Assembly (NCBI GenBank): GCA_964619885.1
Contig: CAZUGA010000020.1
Span: 14,544 to 78,543, forward strand
Direction: 5' to 3'
DNA: 64,000 bases
Source: CAZUGA01 sp964619885
Lineage (GTDB): Bacteria > Pseudomonadota > Gammaproteobacteria > Methylococcales > UBA1147
Below are positions 52,826 through 62,783 of the stretch, piece after piece. Every line of letters starts with the position of its first letter. Position 1 is the first letter of the stretch. The translations under genes and the position numbers were made by a program. The notes under the pieces are model-generated. The model had not been told where the DNA came from, did not search any database, and worked only from the letters and a program-made list of their open reading frames with translations.

Positions 52826-55800
52826 ATGCCTAGAAGAACAGATATTCAATCTATATTGCTGCTTGGTGCTGGTCCTATAGTAATTGGGCAGGCGTGCGAA
52901 TTTGATTATTCTGGTACCCAGGCTTGTAAAGCGTTACGCGAGGAAGGTTACCGTGTCGTTTTGGTTAATTCCAATCCGGCCACAATCATGACCGATCCCG
53001 GTAGTGCTGATGCGATTTATATCGAACCCGTTGATTGGCAAACCGTGGCTCGGGTTATAGAAAAAGAACGTCCGGATGTATTGCTGCCGACGATGGGGGG
53101 GCAGACTGCGCTCAATTGCGCGTTAGATCTGGAACGTGAAGGTATTTTGACGCGTTTTGGCGTGGAGCTGATAGGGGCGAGCAAGCAAGCTATCGAAAAA
53201 GCAGAAGACAGAGATTTGTTTAGAAAAGCGATGCGGCGTATTGGTCTGGAAGTTCCGCGTTCTGAGATTGCGCATTCGATCGAAGAAGCGTTAAAAGTTC
53301 CGGAATCGATAGGTTATCCAAGCATTATTCGGCCTTCATTTACGTTAGGTGGCAGTGGCGGGGGAATTGCCTTTAACCGAGAGGAATTTGTTGAAATTTG
53401 TGAGCGAGGTTTGGAGCTTTCACCGACTAAGGAATTATTGATTGAAGAATCGGTGTTGGGGTGGAAGGAATTTGAAATGGAAGTCGTGCGAGATCGCCAA
53501 GACAATTGCATCATCGTCTGCTGTATAGAAAATTTCGATCCGATGGGTGTACATACCGGTGATTCAATTACTGTCGCGCCGGCGCAAACGCTCACCGATA
53601 AGGAATACCAGATTCTTAGAAACGTATCTATTGCAGTACTCCGGGAAATCGGCGTAGATACAGGTGGATCAAATGTTCAAGTAGCCATCAATCCAGTCGA
53701 TGGAAGACTAGTCGTGATTGAAATGAACCCTCGTGTCTCTCGATCTTCCGCGCTGGCGTCTAAAGCCACCGGTTTCCCCATTGCCAAAGTTGCAGCAAAA
53801 CTTGCGATTGGCTATACCCTGGATGAATTACGCAATGAAATCACTGGTGGTGCGACACCTGCGTCGTTTGAACCAACCATAGACTATGTAGTGACTAAGG
53901 TGCCGCGTTTTACCTTCGAAAAGTTTCCTCAAGCGGATGATCGATTGACGACACAGATGAAATCTGTCGGCGAGGTCATGGCAATAGGCCGGACCTTTCA
54001 AGAATCTCTACAGAAAGCGCTTCGTGGATTGGAAACCGGTGTTGATGGATTGGTGGAAATGTTGCCGCGCGAAACGCAGGATCGTGATGTGATACTGCGT
54101 CGGGAAATCCAACATCCAGGTCCTGACCGTTTGTGGTATGTTGCCGATGCTTTTCGAGACGGAATGTCAATCGAACAAATATTTGAATTGTGCAAAATCG
54201 ATCCATGGTTTTTGGCGCAAATCGAGGATCTCGTAGATTGTGAGAGATCTCTGGCCCAGGTAAAGCTGCCAGAATTGGATCGAGAGACTCTCTTTAACAT
54301 GAAAAGAAAAGGGTTTTCGGATTCCAGACTGGCTTTCCTAATGGGATCTTCGGAAGCTGATATTCGTGAAAGCCGTCATAAATTTGGTATTCACCCGGTT
54401 TATAAACGGATTGATTCATGCGCTGCCGAATTTGCCGCGACGACTGCCTACCTGTATTCGAGCTATGAAGAAGAGTGTGAGGCTGATGTTTCTGATCGAC
54501 AAAAAATAATTGTCTTGGGTGGTGGCCCAAATCGGATCGGGCAGGGGATTGAGTTTGATTATTGTTGCGTGCACGCATCGCTGGCATTGCGAGACGATGG
54601 TTACGAAACCATTATGATTAACTGTAACCCGGAAACTGTTTCCACAGATTTTGATACTTCAGACCGGTTATACTTCGAACCGCTGACCTTGGAAGACGTC
54701 CTAGAAATCGTTCGTATAGAAGAGCCGGCGGGAGTCATCGTACAGTATGGTGGGCAAACGCCGCTAAAATTAGCGCGAGCCCTAGAGGCGGCAGGTGTAC
54801 CAATCATTGGTACACGCCCGGATTCCATTGATTTGGCTGAAGACCGGGAGCGCTTCCAAGGACTGATAAACAGATTGGGTTTGAGGCAACCTCCGAACGC
54901 AACTATACGGTCGATTGACGAAGCGATAAATGCATCGCGAGAACTGGGCTATCCGTTGGTTGTTCGACCATCTTACGTGTTGGGTGGTCGGGCGATGGAA
55001 ATTGTTTTTAACGAAACCGAATTGCGGCGTTACATGATCGAAGCAGTCAGTGTTTCAAATGATTCACCGGTACTATTGGATCGATATCTTGATAACGCTG
55101 TAGAGATGGATGTAGATGCAATCAGCGATGGGGAAGATGTTTTAATCGGTGGTTTAATGGAGCACATTGAGCAGGCCGGGATACATTCGGGCGATTCGGC
55201 CTGTTCTATTCCGCCTTATAGTCTGGAAGGCGACTTGCAAGAAGCATTGAGGGAACAGGTTTGCAAGATGGCTCTTGCACTGGAAGTAGTCGGATTGATG
55301 AACACGCAATTCGCGATTCAAGGTCGTGATATTTATATTTTGGAAGTTAATCCAAGAGCATCGAGAACCGCGCCATTTGTTTCAAAGGCGACCGGTTATC
55401 CGCTCGCAAAAATTGCCGCCCGTTGTATGGTCGGTCAGACACTCAAACAGCAGGGTATAATCAAGGAATGCATTCCTAATTTTTATTCGGTCAAAGAAGC
55501 CGTATTCCCGTTCATAAAATTTCCGGGCGTAGACCCAGTGTTGGGGCCGGAAATGAAGTCAACCGGCGAGGTCATGGGCGTCGGTGAATCGTTTGGAGAA
55601 GCCTTTGCAAAATCGCAAAGAGCGGCAGGAGTTGATTTGATCCGAAACGGTAAAATCCTTCTGAGCGTCAAGGATTCTGATAAATTGAACCTGATTCCTG
55701 TGGCTAGGGATCTAGCGGATCAGGGATTTGACTTGGTCGCGACTCAAGGTACCGCGAAAATGCTACACGAGTCAGATATCGCTTGTTCTATCGTGAATAA

Positions 55801-56050
55801 GGTGCAAGAAGGGCGTCCACATATCGTTGATATGATCAAAAATGATCAGATCAAATTAATTGTGAATACTGCGGAAGGACGTAAAGCCATTGCGGATTCA
55901 TTTATCATTAGACGCGCAGCGCTGCAGCATCAGGTCACGTATACAACGACATTGGCCGGCGCGAGTGCGACGAGTAATGCATTTGCCAAGGTCGATATTA
56001 GTGAAGTGAATAAGCTACAAGATCTTCATCAGAATTTATTGAATGGTTAA
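52826..56050 (+). CDS. carB: Carbamoyl phosphate synthase, large subunit
   Basis: Makes carbamoyl phosphate from bicarbonate, ammonia and two ATP. 1074 aa, full length. Two homologous ATP-grasp halves: the first begins ILLLGAGPIVIGQACEFDYSGTQACKAL and contains IIRPSFTLGGSGGGIA; the second begins VLGGGPNRIGQGIEFDYCCVHA and contains RPSYVLGGRAMEIV. The C-terminal MGS-like allosteric domain (about 935-1074) includes GTAKML and NTAEGRKAI. Expected to be regulated by UMP and ornithine. Confidence 0.98.
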   Translation: MPRRTDIQSILLLGAGPIVIGQACEFDYSGTQACKALREEGYRVVLVNSNPATIMTDPGSADAIYIEPVDWQTVARVIEKERPDVLLPTMGGQTALNCALDLEREGILTRFGVELIGASKQAIEKAEDRDLFRKAMRRIGLEVPRSEIAHSIEEALKVPESIGYPSIIRPSFTLGGSGGGIAFNREEFVEICERGLELSPTKELLIEESVLGWKEFEMEVVRDRQDNCIIVCCIENFDPMGVHTGDSITVAPAQTLTDKEYQILRNVSIAVLREIGVDTGGSNVQVAINPVDGRLVVIEMNPRVSRSSALASKATGFPIAKVAAKLAIGYTLDELRNEITGGATPASFEPTIDYVVTKVPRFTFEKFPQADDRLTTQMKSVGEVMAIGRTFQESLQKALRGLETGVDGLVEMLPRETQDRDVILRREIQHPGPDRLWYVADAFRDGMSIEQIFELCKIDPWFLAQIEDLVDCERSLAQVKLPELDRETLFNMKRKGFSDSRLAFLMGSSEADIRESRHKFGIHPVYKRIDSCAAEFAATTAYLYSSYEEECEADVSDRQKIIVLGGGPNRIGQGIEFDYCCVHASLALRDDGYETIMINCNPETVSTDFDTSDRLYFEPLTLEDVLEIVRIEEPAGVIVQYGGQTPLKLARALEAAGVPIIGTRPDSIDLAEDRERFQGLINRLGLRQPPNATIRSIDEAINASRELGYPLVVRPSYVLGGRAMEIVFNETELRRYMIEAVSVSNDSPVLLDRYLDNAVEMDVDAISDGEDVLIGGLMEHIEQAGIHSGDSACSIPPYSLEGDLQEALREQVCKMALALEVVGLMNTQFAIQGRDIYILEVNPRASRTAPFVSKATGYPLAKIAARCMVGQTLKQQGIIKECIPNFYSVKEAVFPFIKFPGVDPVLGPEMKSTGEVMGVGESFGEAFAKSQRAAGVDLIRNGKILLSVKDSDKLNLIPVARDLADQGFDLVATQGTAKMLHESDIACSIVNKVQEGRPHIVDMIKNDQIKLIVNTAEGRKAIADSFIIRRAALQHQVTYTTTLAGASATSNAFAKVDISEVNKLQDLHQNLLNG

Positions 56051-56145
56051 TTTTTGCATGGAGTTAGTTAATAGATAAGGTTACTTACCGTTAAACTGAA
56101 ACATTTTTGTAGAAGTGGTACAAAGCTAATTGTTGGAGTCTGTTC

Positions 56146-56622
56146 ATGAACAAAATACCCCTTACTGTCGCAGGTGCCGATGCGTTGCGCAAAGAATTAA
56201 CCGAATTAAAGTCTGTAACCCGTCCCAAGATTATTGCCGCCATTGCCGAGGCAAGGGAGCATGGCGATTTGAAAGAGAACGCGGAATATCATGCAGCTAG
56301 AGAACAGCAAAGTTTTGCCGAAGGCCGCATCGCTGATATTGAAGCCAAGCTTTCAAATGCCCAGGTCATCGACATTACGCAGCTAAATCCTAACGGTAAA
56401 ATCGTATTTGGAGCAACGGCTGAAATCGAAGACTTGGATACCGAGCAGGTTGTGACTTATCAGATCGTTGGTGAAGACGAAGCGGATATTAAGGCAGGAC
56501 GAATTTCCATTTCTTCGCCAATTGCCAGAGCGTTAATCGGCAAGGAAGAGGGAGAAGTTATTTCGTTCCAAGCTCCAGCCGGTGTTAAGGAGTATGAAAT
56601 ACTTGCCGTGCGGTATGAATAG
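56146..56622 (+). CDS. greA: Transcript cleavage factor GreA
   Basis: Rescues backtracked RNA polymerase by stimulating transcript cleavage. 158 aa. Coiled-coil N-terminal domain with the acidic tip motif EAREHGDLKENAEYHAAREQQSF (Asp and Glu at the tip) and a C-terminal FKBP-like domain with EVISFQAPAGVKEYEIL. It stands 95 bp after carB and is convergent with yhbY, 6 bp away. Confidence 0.97.
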   Translation: MNKIPLTVAGADALRKELTELKSVTRPKIIAAIAEAREHGDLKENAEYHAAREQQSFAEGRIADIEAKLSNAQVIDITQLNPNGKIVFGATAEIEDLDTEQVVTYQIVGEDEADIKAGRISISSPIARALIGKEEGEVISFQAPAGVKEYEILAVRYE

Positions 56623-56628
56623 AAATTT

Positions 56629-56901
56629 TCAGTGTTTATCCGGATTCTTGCGATAGAGAACGCTAATTTGTCCTATCGATTGTATTAATATTGCTTCAGT
56701 TTTCGTACAAATTTGTGCGGCTTGTAATTTTCGCTGTTCGCGATCTTGCGAACGCAGTCGTACTTTAATTAATTCATGGTGGTTCAGTGCAATTTCTATT
56801 TCGGCCAAAACATTAGTGGTTAATCCTGCCTGGCCTGCGGTTACAACAGGTTTTAATCTATGGGCTTTTTCTTTTAGCGCTTTTTTGTCTTTGTTTGTCA
56901 C
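56629..56901 (-). CDS. yhbY: YhbY family ribosome-associated RNA-binding protein
   Basis: 90 aa, single CRM/YhbY domain. Visible: KEKAHRLKPVVTAGQAGLTTNVLAEIEIALNHHELIKVRLRSQDREQRK with the GxxG-like RNA-binding loop (GQAG), and the C-terminal QSIGQISVLYRKNP. In E. coli it associates with pre-50S particles. The start is GTG. It is divergent from rlmE, an arrangement conserved in gammaproteobacteria. Confidence 0.94.
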   Translation of the reverse strand: MTNKDKKALKEKAHRLKPVVTAGQAGLTTNVLAEIEIALNHHELIKVRLRSQDREQRKLQAAQICTKTEAILIQSIGQISVLYRKNPDKH

Positions 56902-57014
56902 ATCAATATCTTTGTTGCTTATAGAGCCAAGATTTTACACCAAGAACCACCCATGTAACGTGCAAAATTTCGAGGCGTATGATGAAAGCGTGAGTGCCAA
57001 ACTGGAGAGGGGCA

Positions 57015-57635
57015 TTGGCGCGTAGTAAATCTAGTGACCGTTGGCTAAAAGAACACTTCAATGATGAATACGTGAAATTGGCGAGACAGCAAGGGTTTCG
57101 CTCGCGGGCAGTATTTAAATTGAAGGAAATAGACCAAAGGGATTGTGTCCTAAGTAAGGGAAAGACGGTCATTGATTTGGGTTCGGCACCGGGCGGGTGG
57201 TCTCAATATTCGGTCAAAAAAGTAGGCGCAACCGGTCGTGTAATCGCGTTGGATTTATTATCAATGCCAGCAATTCAGGGTGTGGAATTCATCTGTGGTG
57301 ACTTTCACGAGGATAGAGTATTGCAAGAATTGAGCAATATATTGAACGGGGAAAAGGTGGATGTCGTGCTTTCGGACATGGCCCCGAATACAAGCGGCGT
57401 CGAAGCAATAGATCAACCGCGTTCGATAGACTTAGCGGAATTGGCACGGGATACCGCTGAACAGGTATTGGGAGATACCGGGATCTTGGTTCTAAAAATT
57501 TTTCAAGGAGAAGGATTTGATAGATTTTTTAGCGAGACTAAGAAAATTTATTCGAAAGTAACCGTTAGAAAACCAAAAGCTTCGAGGCCGCGTAGTCGAG
57601 AAGTTTATTTGATTGCTAAAGGCTTTAAAACTTGA
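57015..57635 (+). CDS. rlmE: 23S rRNA 2'-O-ribose methyltransferase RlmE (RrmJ/FtsJ)
   Basis: Heat-inducible enzyme in E. coli that methylates U2552 in the ribosomal A-site helix. 206 aa. Motif I DLGSAPGGWSQY, the catalytic K-D-K-E set visible around RSRAVFKLKEI, DVVLSDMAPN, LVLKIFQGEGF and the C-terminal KPKASRPRSREVYLIAKGF. The TTG at 57015 is preferred because the protein then begins (M)ARSKSSDRWLKEHF as in E. coli and GGAGAGG lies just upstream; a GTG at 56994 is also in frame. Followed by ftsH. Confidence 0.96.
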   Translation: MARSKSSDRWLKEHFNDEYVKLARQQGFRSRAVFKLKEIDQRDCVLSKGKTVIDLGSAPGGWSQYSVKKVGATGRVIALDLLSMPAIQGVEFICGDFHEDRVLQELSNILNGEKVDVVLSDMAPNTSGVEAIDQPRSIDLAELARDTAEQVLGDTGILVLKIFQGEGFDRFFSETKKIYSKVTVRKPKASRPRSREVYLIAKGFKT

Positions 57636-57790
57636 ACGTGTGCCTCCATATTAATAAATCTGACCTTTTTTGCATATTTGTGGGTCCAATTGTTATCGGG
57701 AGCATAATTCCAGATCGATACGGTGAGATTTTAGCCGCGTAATATTTTTCACGATGTCGAGGTACGGAAATTACAACCTTATGAATATCC

Positions 57791-57799
57791 TGATACAAT
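57791..57799 (+). promoter_or_regulatory. Extended -10 promoter for ftsH
   Basis: TGATACAAT: a TGn-extended -10 with TACAAT (5/6 match). A weak TTACAA lies 17 bp upstream. The start would be near 57806, about 42 nt before the ftsH TTG. Confidence 0.5.
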
Positions 57800-57847
57800 T
57801 AAAAGGCTTTTCAAAAATTCGGAATTGTCCCGGATAGGAGTTCTACT

Positions 57848-59797
57848 TTGAACGACATGGTAAAAAATATAATTTTATGGGTCATCATTGCGGTCGTGCT
57901 GATGTCCGTTTTCAATAACTTTGGTTCTCGCGGTGGCGTCGATTCGTCCATGTCGTATTCGCAATTTATAGATGCGGTTAAATCCGGCCAAGTTCAAAAA
58001 GTGTTGATAGACGGTCCGTCTGTCCGTGGTGTAACGCAAACCGGCGAAAAATTTACGACTTATAGTCCAAACGACCCCCATATGGTTGATGATTTGCTTG
58101 AGAATGGTGTGGAAATCAAGGCTCGAGAGCCTGAATCACAGTCTCTTTTGATGCAGATTTTCATATCGTGGTTCCCGATGCTTTTATTGATCGCCGTATG
58201 GATTTTCTTTATGCGCCAGATGCAAGGTGGTGGCGGTGGGCGTGGCGCGATGTCATTTGGAAAAAGTAAAGCTCGGTTACTGGAAGAAGATCAAGTTAAA
58301 GTAACCTTTGCCGATGTTGCCGGGGTTGAAGAAGCCAAGGAAGAAGTTTCGGAAATGGTTGATTTTCTAAAGGATCCGACGAAATTTCAAAAACTTGGCG
58401 GACAAATTCCAAGGGGGGCTTTGATGGTTGGTCCTCCAGGCACTGGTAAAACTTTATTGGCCAGAGCGATTGCTGGTGAAGCTAAAGTCCCTTTTTTTAC
58501 CATTTCAGGTTCTGATTTCGTTGAAATGTTTGTTGGTGTTGGCGCGTCTCGCGTTCGTGACATGTTTGAGCAAGCGAAAAAACACGCCCCATGCATTATC
58601 TTTATCGACGAAATTGACGCAGTGGGTCGACATAGAGGCGCCGGTCTCGGCGGTGGGCATGATGAGCGGGAACAAACCTTGAACCAATTGTTAGTGGAAA
58701 TGGATGGTTTCGAAGGTAACGAAGGTATTATCATTATTGCTGCGACCAACCGGCCCGATGTGTTAGATCCGGCATTGCTACGGCCGGGACGGTTTGACCG
58801 ACAGGTTACCGTCGGTCTACCAGACATTCTTGGCCGTGAACAAATACTTAAAGTTCATATGAAGAAGGTGCCGGCAGATGATAGCGTCGAGGTTAAGTAT
58901 ATCGCACGAGGGACACCCGGATTTTCTGGGGCAGATTTAGCTAACCTCGTCAATGAGGCAGCTTTATTCGCGGCGCGCCAAAACAAACGATTGGTTGATA
59001 TGGAAGATTTAGAAAAAGCTAAGGATAAAATTATCATGGGCGCCGAACGGCGTACTATGGTCATGAGCGAAGAAGAGAAAAAGATGACTGCATACCACGA
59101 GGCGGGGCACGCGATAGTAGGCCGTTTGGTGCCAGAACACGATCCGGTATATAAGGTGAGTATAATGCCGCGCGGACGAGCATTGGGAATTACGATGTTT
59201 CTTCCAGAGTCTGATCAATATAGCGCTAGCAAGCAAAAATTAGAAAGTCAGATTTCCAGTTTGTATGGTGGTCGACTTGCTGAAGAAATAATATACGGTA
59301 CGGAGAAGGTGACTACGGGTGCGTCCAACGATATTGAACGTGCAACTGGTTTGGCCAGAAATATGGTTACCAAATGGGGGCTTTCAGAGAGATTGGGGCC
59401 TTTGGCATATAGCGAAGAAGAAGGCGAGGTTTTTCTCGGGCGCTCTGTAACGCAACATAAATCTGTTTCTGAAGAAACGGCCCACTTGATCGATGAAGAA
59501 ATTCGTTCGTTGATCGATCGAAACTATGAACGTGCGGAAAGATTGCTCAATGAAAATATGAGCGTGCTACACGCAATGGCAGATGCACTAGTGAAATATG
59601 AAACCATAGATCGTCATCAGATCGATGATCTAATGGCGGGTAAAGAGCCTCGCCCCCCGAAAGATTGGGAATCTAATACGACGACGCCACCTTCTGGAAG
59701 CGGTGCAGACTCCTCTGCGGAGAACAATAAGGATGGTGGTAATGTAGATGTTGAAGGCGAGCAACCATTGGGTGGCGCGGCTTCAAAACAACATTAG
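57848..59797 (+). CDS. ftsH: ATP-dependent zinc metalloprotease FtsH
   Basis: Membrane-anchored AAA+ protease that degrades misassembled membrane proteins and short-lived regulators such as sigma-32 and LpxC in E. coli. 649 aa. Two membrane helices (about 4-22 and 100-122), AAA+ module with Walker A GPPGTGKT, Walker B IIFIDEIDAVGR, SRH region RPDVLDPALLRPGRFDR, zinc site HEAGH and a later Asp/Glu ligand, and a low-complexity C-terminal tail. The TTG start has GGATAGGAG upstream and matches the E. coli N-terminus. Confidence 0.98.
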   Translation: MNDMVKNIILWVIIAVVLMSVFNNFGSRGGVDSSMSYSQFIDAVKSGQVQKVLIDGPSVRGVTQTGEKFTTYSPNDPHMVDDLLENGVEIKAREPESQSLLMQIFISWFPMLLLIAVWIFFMRQMQGGGGGRGAMSFGKSKARLLEEDQVKVTFADVAGVEEAKEEVSEMVDFLKDPTKFQKLGGQIPRGALMVGPPGTGKTLLARAIAGEAKVPFFTISGSDFVEMFVGVGASRVRDMFEQAKKHAPCIIFIDEIDAVGRHRGAGLGGGHDEREQTLNQLLVEMDGFEGNEGIIIIAATNRPDVLDPALLRPGRFDRQVTVGLPDILGREQILKVHMKKVPADDSVEVKYIARGTPGFSGADLANLVNEAALFAARQNKRLVDMEDLEKAKDKIIMGAERRTMVMSEEEKKMTAYHEAGHAIVGRLVPEHDPVYKVSIMPRGRALGITMFLPESDQYSASKQKLESQISSLYGGRLAEEIIYGTEKVTTGASNDIERATGLARNMVTKWGLSERLGPLAYSEEEGEVFLGRSVTQHKSVSEETAHLIDEEIRSLIDRNYERAERLLNENMSVLHAMADALVKYETIDRHQIDDLMAGKEPRPPKDWESNTTTPPSGSGADSSAENNKDGGNVDVEGEQPLGGAASKQH

Positions 59798-60076
59798 GTG
59801 TCAATAATTATCAACGGTTAGTTACTGGAAACTGGATCCTAGGGGTATTTTGTGTTCGGGTATAGATTTTCCCATATTTGGCCGGGAAATTTGGTAGCAA
59901 TTTTATATTTTGTTGGTCGACCGACGCAGTGTTTTTATTTGGATCTTAAATAGATTCCAGTTTTACCAATTCCAGTCATATTTGAGAATTCTGGCACTTG
60001 TTTAGTGGGTGTAGAGGGATTTTATTTGCGTTGGTATTAGCTCGCTGACTCGGCAAAAATAGATTATAGAGGGGCT

Positions 60077-61417
60077 ATGAGCAAAAAATTTTTTGGTACG
60101 GACGGTATTCGTGGAACAGTTGGTGACCATCCGATTACCCCTGACTTTATGCTGAAACTTGGCTGGGCGACCGGGCGAGTGTTTGCCGGCGATGGTAATG
60201 GAAAAATCTTGATAGGGAAAGATACCCGTATTTCCGGTTATATGTTTGAATCAGCTCTGGAAGCCGGGTTATCAGCGGCTGGCATCAACACGCAGATGCT
60301 AGGGCCAATGCCAACACCAGGTATCGCGTACTTAACCCGAACATTCAGGGCGCAGGCTGGTATAGTCATTAGTGCTTCGCACAATCCTTATTACGATAAT
60401 GGTATCAAGTTTTTTTCGTCAAAGGGGACGAAATTGCCAGATGAGGTCGAATTTGAAATCGAGAAGTGGTTGGAAGAACCCATGACAACTGTTCGTTCAG
60501 CCGATTTGGGAAAAGCAACTCGGCTCGATGATGCAGCAGCACGCTATATAGAGTTTTGTAAGGGTACCATTCCTTCCATCATGGATTTCAGTGGCACCAC
60601 GATAGTGGTCGATTGCGCTCATGGTTCTACATACCATATTGCTCCCTATGTATTCCAGGAGATTGGTGCCAAGATTATTCGAATTGGCTGCGAACCAAAT
60701 GGTTTGAATATTAATGACGATTGCGGTGCTACGCAATTGGATCGTTTGCAACACGCGGTGACCGACAATAACGCGGACTTGGGAATTGCCCTGGATGGTG
60801 ACGGCGATCGCGTTATGATGGTTGATCATTTGGGCGAGGTTGTTGATGGTGACGAACTACTTTTTATTATTGCTAAGTCACGTCTTGAAGCGGGTCAATT
60901 AAAGGGCCCGGTAATAGGAACATTGATGACAAACTTGGGATTGGAGCATGCATTTTCTGAATTAGGACTCGTCTTAAAACGTGCTGCAGTGGGCGATCGA
61001 TATGTGATGGAGATGTTAACGCAGTACAACGCTATATTGGGGGGTGAGAGTTCGGGTCATATCATTTGTAAAGACAGGACGTCGACAGGCGACGGAATTG
61101 TTTCGGCACTTCAAGTAATGGCCGAAATATGGCGCAGTGGGCACGGTTTACATGAACTAAAGGGCGGTATGAAAAAGTATCCGCAGACGTTGGTGAATGT
61201 TAAAATCAAAGAAAAAACTAATATAGAACAAAATGATACGATTCAGAATGCGAAGCTTGCCATGGAACAAAAACTTAAAGATAACGGCCGTGTTTTACTG
61301 CGGGCTTCCGGGACGGAACCGCTGATAAGGGTCATGGTTGAGGGGCGTGATTCTGCGGTCGTAGAAGAACTGGCCAATGAATTAGCCGAAGTGGTTCGTG
61401 AATCATTGGGCGTTTAA
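60077..61417 (+). CDS. glmM: Phosphoglucosamine mutase
   Basis: Converts glucosamine 6-phosphate to glucosamine 1-phosphate for UDP-GlcNAc, needed for peptidoglycan and LPS. 446 aa. N-terminal FGTDGIRGTVG, catalytic phosphoserine Ser101 in ISASHNPYYDNG, metal loop DGDGDRVMMVD, sugar loop GGESSGHII and C-terminal phosphate loop RASGTEPLIRVMVEG. It usually follows folP, which is missing here: the 279-bp gap after ftsH contains no folP remnant I can see. GAGGGG precedes the ATG. Confidence 0.97.
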   Translation: MSKKFFGTDGIRGTVGDHPITPDFMLKLGWATGRVFAGDGNGKILIGKDTRISGYMFESALEAGLSAAGINTQMLGPMPTPGIAYLTRTFRAQAGIVISASHNPYYDNGIKFFSSKGTKLPDEVEFEIEKWLEEPMTTVRSADLGKATRLDDAAARYIEFCKGTIPSIMDFSGTTIVVDCAHGSTYHIAPYVFQEIGAKIIRIGCEPNGLNINDDCGATQLDRLQHAVTDNNADLGIALDGDGDRVMMVDHLGEVVDGDELLFIIAKSRLEAGQLKGPVIGTLMTNLGLEHAFSELGLVLKRAAVGDRYVMEMLTQYNAILGGESSGHIICKDRTSTGDGIVSALQVMAEIWRSGHGLHELKGGMKKYPQTLVNVKIKEKTNIEQNDTIQNAKLAMEQKLKDNGRVLLRASGTEPLIRVMVEGRDSAVVEELANELAEVVRESLGV

Positions 61418-61508
61418 TTCGTAAATTTTCAGACTTACGCTAAGTAATCATTGATTCGCCTATTATGACACGATAAAATTATTAGTTTTTTCGTAGAGAT
61501 GAAATCTG

Positions 61509-62258
61509 GTGCCTAAGCCGCTAATCGTTGGCAATTGGAAGATGAATGGTGACCGTAGGTCTTCGCAAGATCTTCTAGGTGGATTGTTATTGGGTATTGA
61601 ATCCGTAAAAACAGCGGATGTCGGGGTTTGTATCCCATTTATTTTTATACCGGATGCTGCCGATAAACTGGCTGGATGTAAGATTTTATTGGGCTCGCAG
61701 AATATTGCGGACCAGGAATCAGGGGCTTTTACTGGTGAAGTCTCGGGTGCAATGTTGGCCGAATTTGATTGTAAGTTAGCAATTGTTGGGCATTCTGAAC
61801 GTCGTGCGTTGTATGCTGAATCTAATCAGCTGGTTGCGAAAAGATATAGTCAATCGATATTGTGTGGCATTACGCCTATCCTATGCGTAGGTGAAAGTTT
61901 AGAGCAGCGTGAACAGGGTAGTACATTTGATGTTATAGATGAACAAATATCTGCAGTTTTTGATCTAGCAGGCGTTGATTCGTTAAGTCAAGCGGTTGTC
62001 GCGTATGAGCCGGTATGGGCAATAGGTACCGGGAAAACGGCGACCACAGAACAAGCTCAGGATGTGCACCGGTTTATACGGCATAGAGTGGCTAAATTGG
62101 ATCAGTCTGTAGCGGAAAATTTAAGGATTCTCTACGGTGGGAGCGTCAAACCGGACAATGCGGCAGATTTATTCGCAATGCCGGACATTGATGGTGGGTT
62201 AATTGGTGGCGCTTCCTTAGAGGCAGGTGCTTTTTTGTCAATTTGTAAGTCTGTCTAG
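61509..62258 (+). CDS. tpiA: Triosephosphate isomerase
   Basis: Interconverts dihydroxyacetone phosphate and glyceraldehyde 3-phosphate. 249 aa TIM barrel. Catalytic residues: Lys in GNWKMNG, His in IVGHSERRALYAE and Glu in VAYEPVWAIGTGKTAT; the phosphate loops LYGGSVKPDNA and GGLIGGASLEAGAF are present. The start is GTG at the family N-terminus. glmM-tpiA-secG-tRNA-Leu is a conserved gammaproteobacterial order. Confidence 0.98.
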   Translation: MPKPLIVGNWKMNGDRRSSQDLLGGLLLGIESVKTADVGVCIPFIFIPDAADKLAGCKILLGSQNIADQESGAFTGEVSGAMLAEFDCKLAIVGHSERRALYAESNQLVAKRYSQSILCGITPILCVGESLEQREQGSTFDVIDEQISAVFDLAGVDSLSQAVVAYEPVWAIGTGKTATTEQAQDVHRFIRHRVAKLDQSVAENLRILYGGSVKPDNAADLFAMPDIDGGLIGGASLEAGAFLSICKSV

Positions 62259-62273
62259 AATACTGGGTTAGAT

Positions 62274-62750
62274 ATGTATCAGGCGTTAATTATATTTCAT
62301 GTTTTAGTGGCGGTCGGCATTATTTCGTTGGTATTGCTGCAACAAGGTCGTGGTGCCGATGCTGGCGCGGCGTTTGGTAGCGGGGCGTCGGGTACGGTGT
62401 TCGGAGCACGAGGTGCGGCGTCATTTTTGACGCGGTGTACTGCGGTTCTTGCTGGGTTATTTTTTGCGACAAGCCTAGGTCTTGCAATGTTGGGCGATAC
62501 CCGGGTAAAAGATGAGGGTTTTATGGATGAAGCCGTGGTAGAACAAAGTATTCCAGACATGCCTCCGGGTGGATTGCCCTCGATTGATGGGACAATTTCT
62601 GATTTACCAGAACCGGCCATTGAAACAATACCTATTGAAAGCGGCGAACAAGACTCAAGTAGTATTGAGTTAGATGTGCCGGTGATGTCAGAAGATACAG
62701 CATCGGATACTACGGTCGATCAAGCGGAAACGTCAGAGCCTGTTCAATAG
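62274..62750 (+). CDS. secG: Protein-export membrane protein SecG
   Basis: Small subunit of the SecYEG translocon. 158 aa: two hydrophobic helices (about 3-23 and 55-75) with the conserved loop LLQQGRGADAGAAFGSGASGTVFGARGAASFLTR between them, and an unusually long acidic, Ser/Thr/Glu-rich tail (about 80-158). E. coli SecG is about 110 aa. 15 bp separate it from tpiA. Confidence 0.95.
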   Translation: MYQALIIFHVLVAVGIISLVLLQQGRGADAGAAFGSGASGTVFGARGAASFLTRCTAVLAGLFFATSLGLAMLGDTRVKDEGFMDEAVVEQSIPDMPPGGLPSIDGTISDLPEPAIETIPIESGEQDSSSIELDVPVMSEDTASDTTVDQAETSEPVQ

Positions 62751-62783
62751 CGGGCAAGATATTAGCATTGCACATGCAATATT

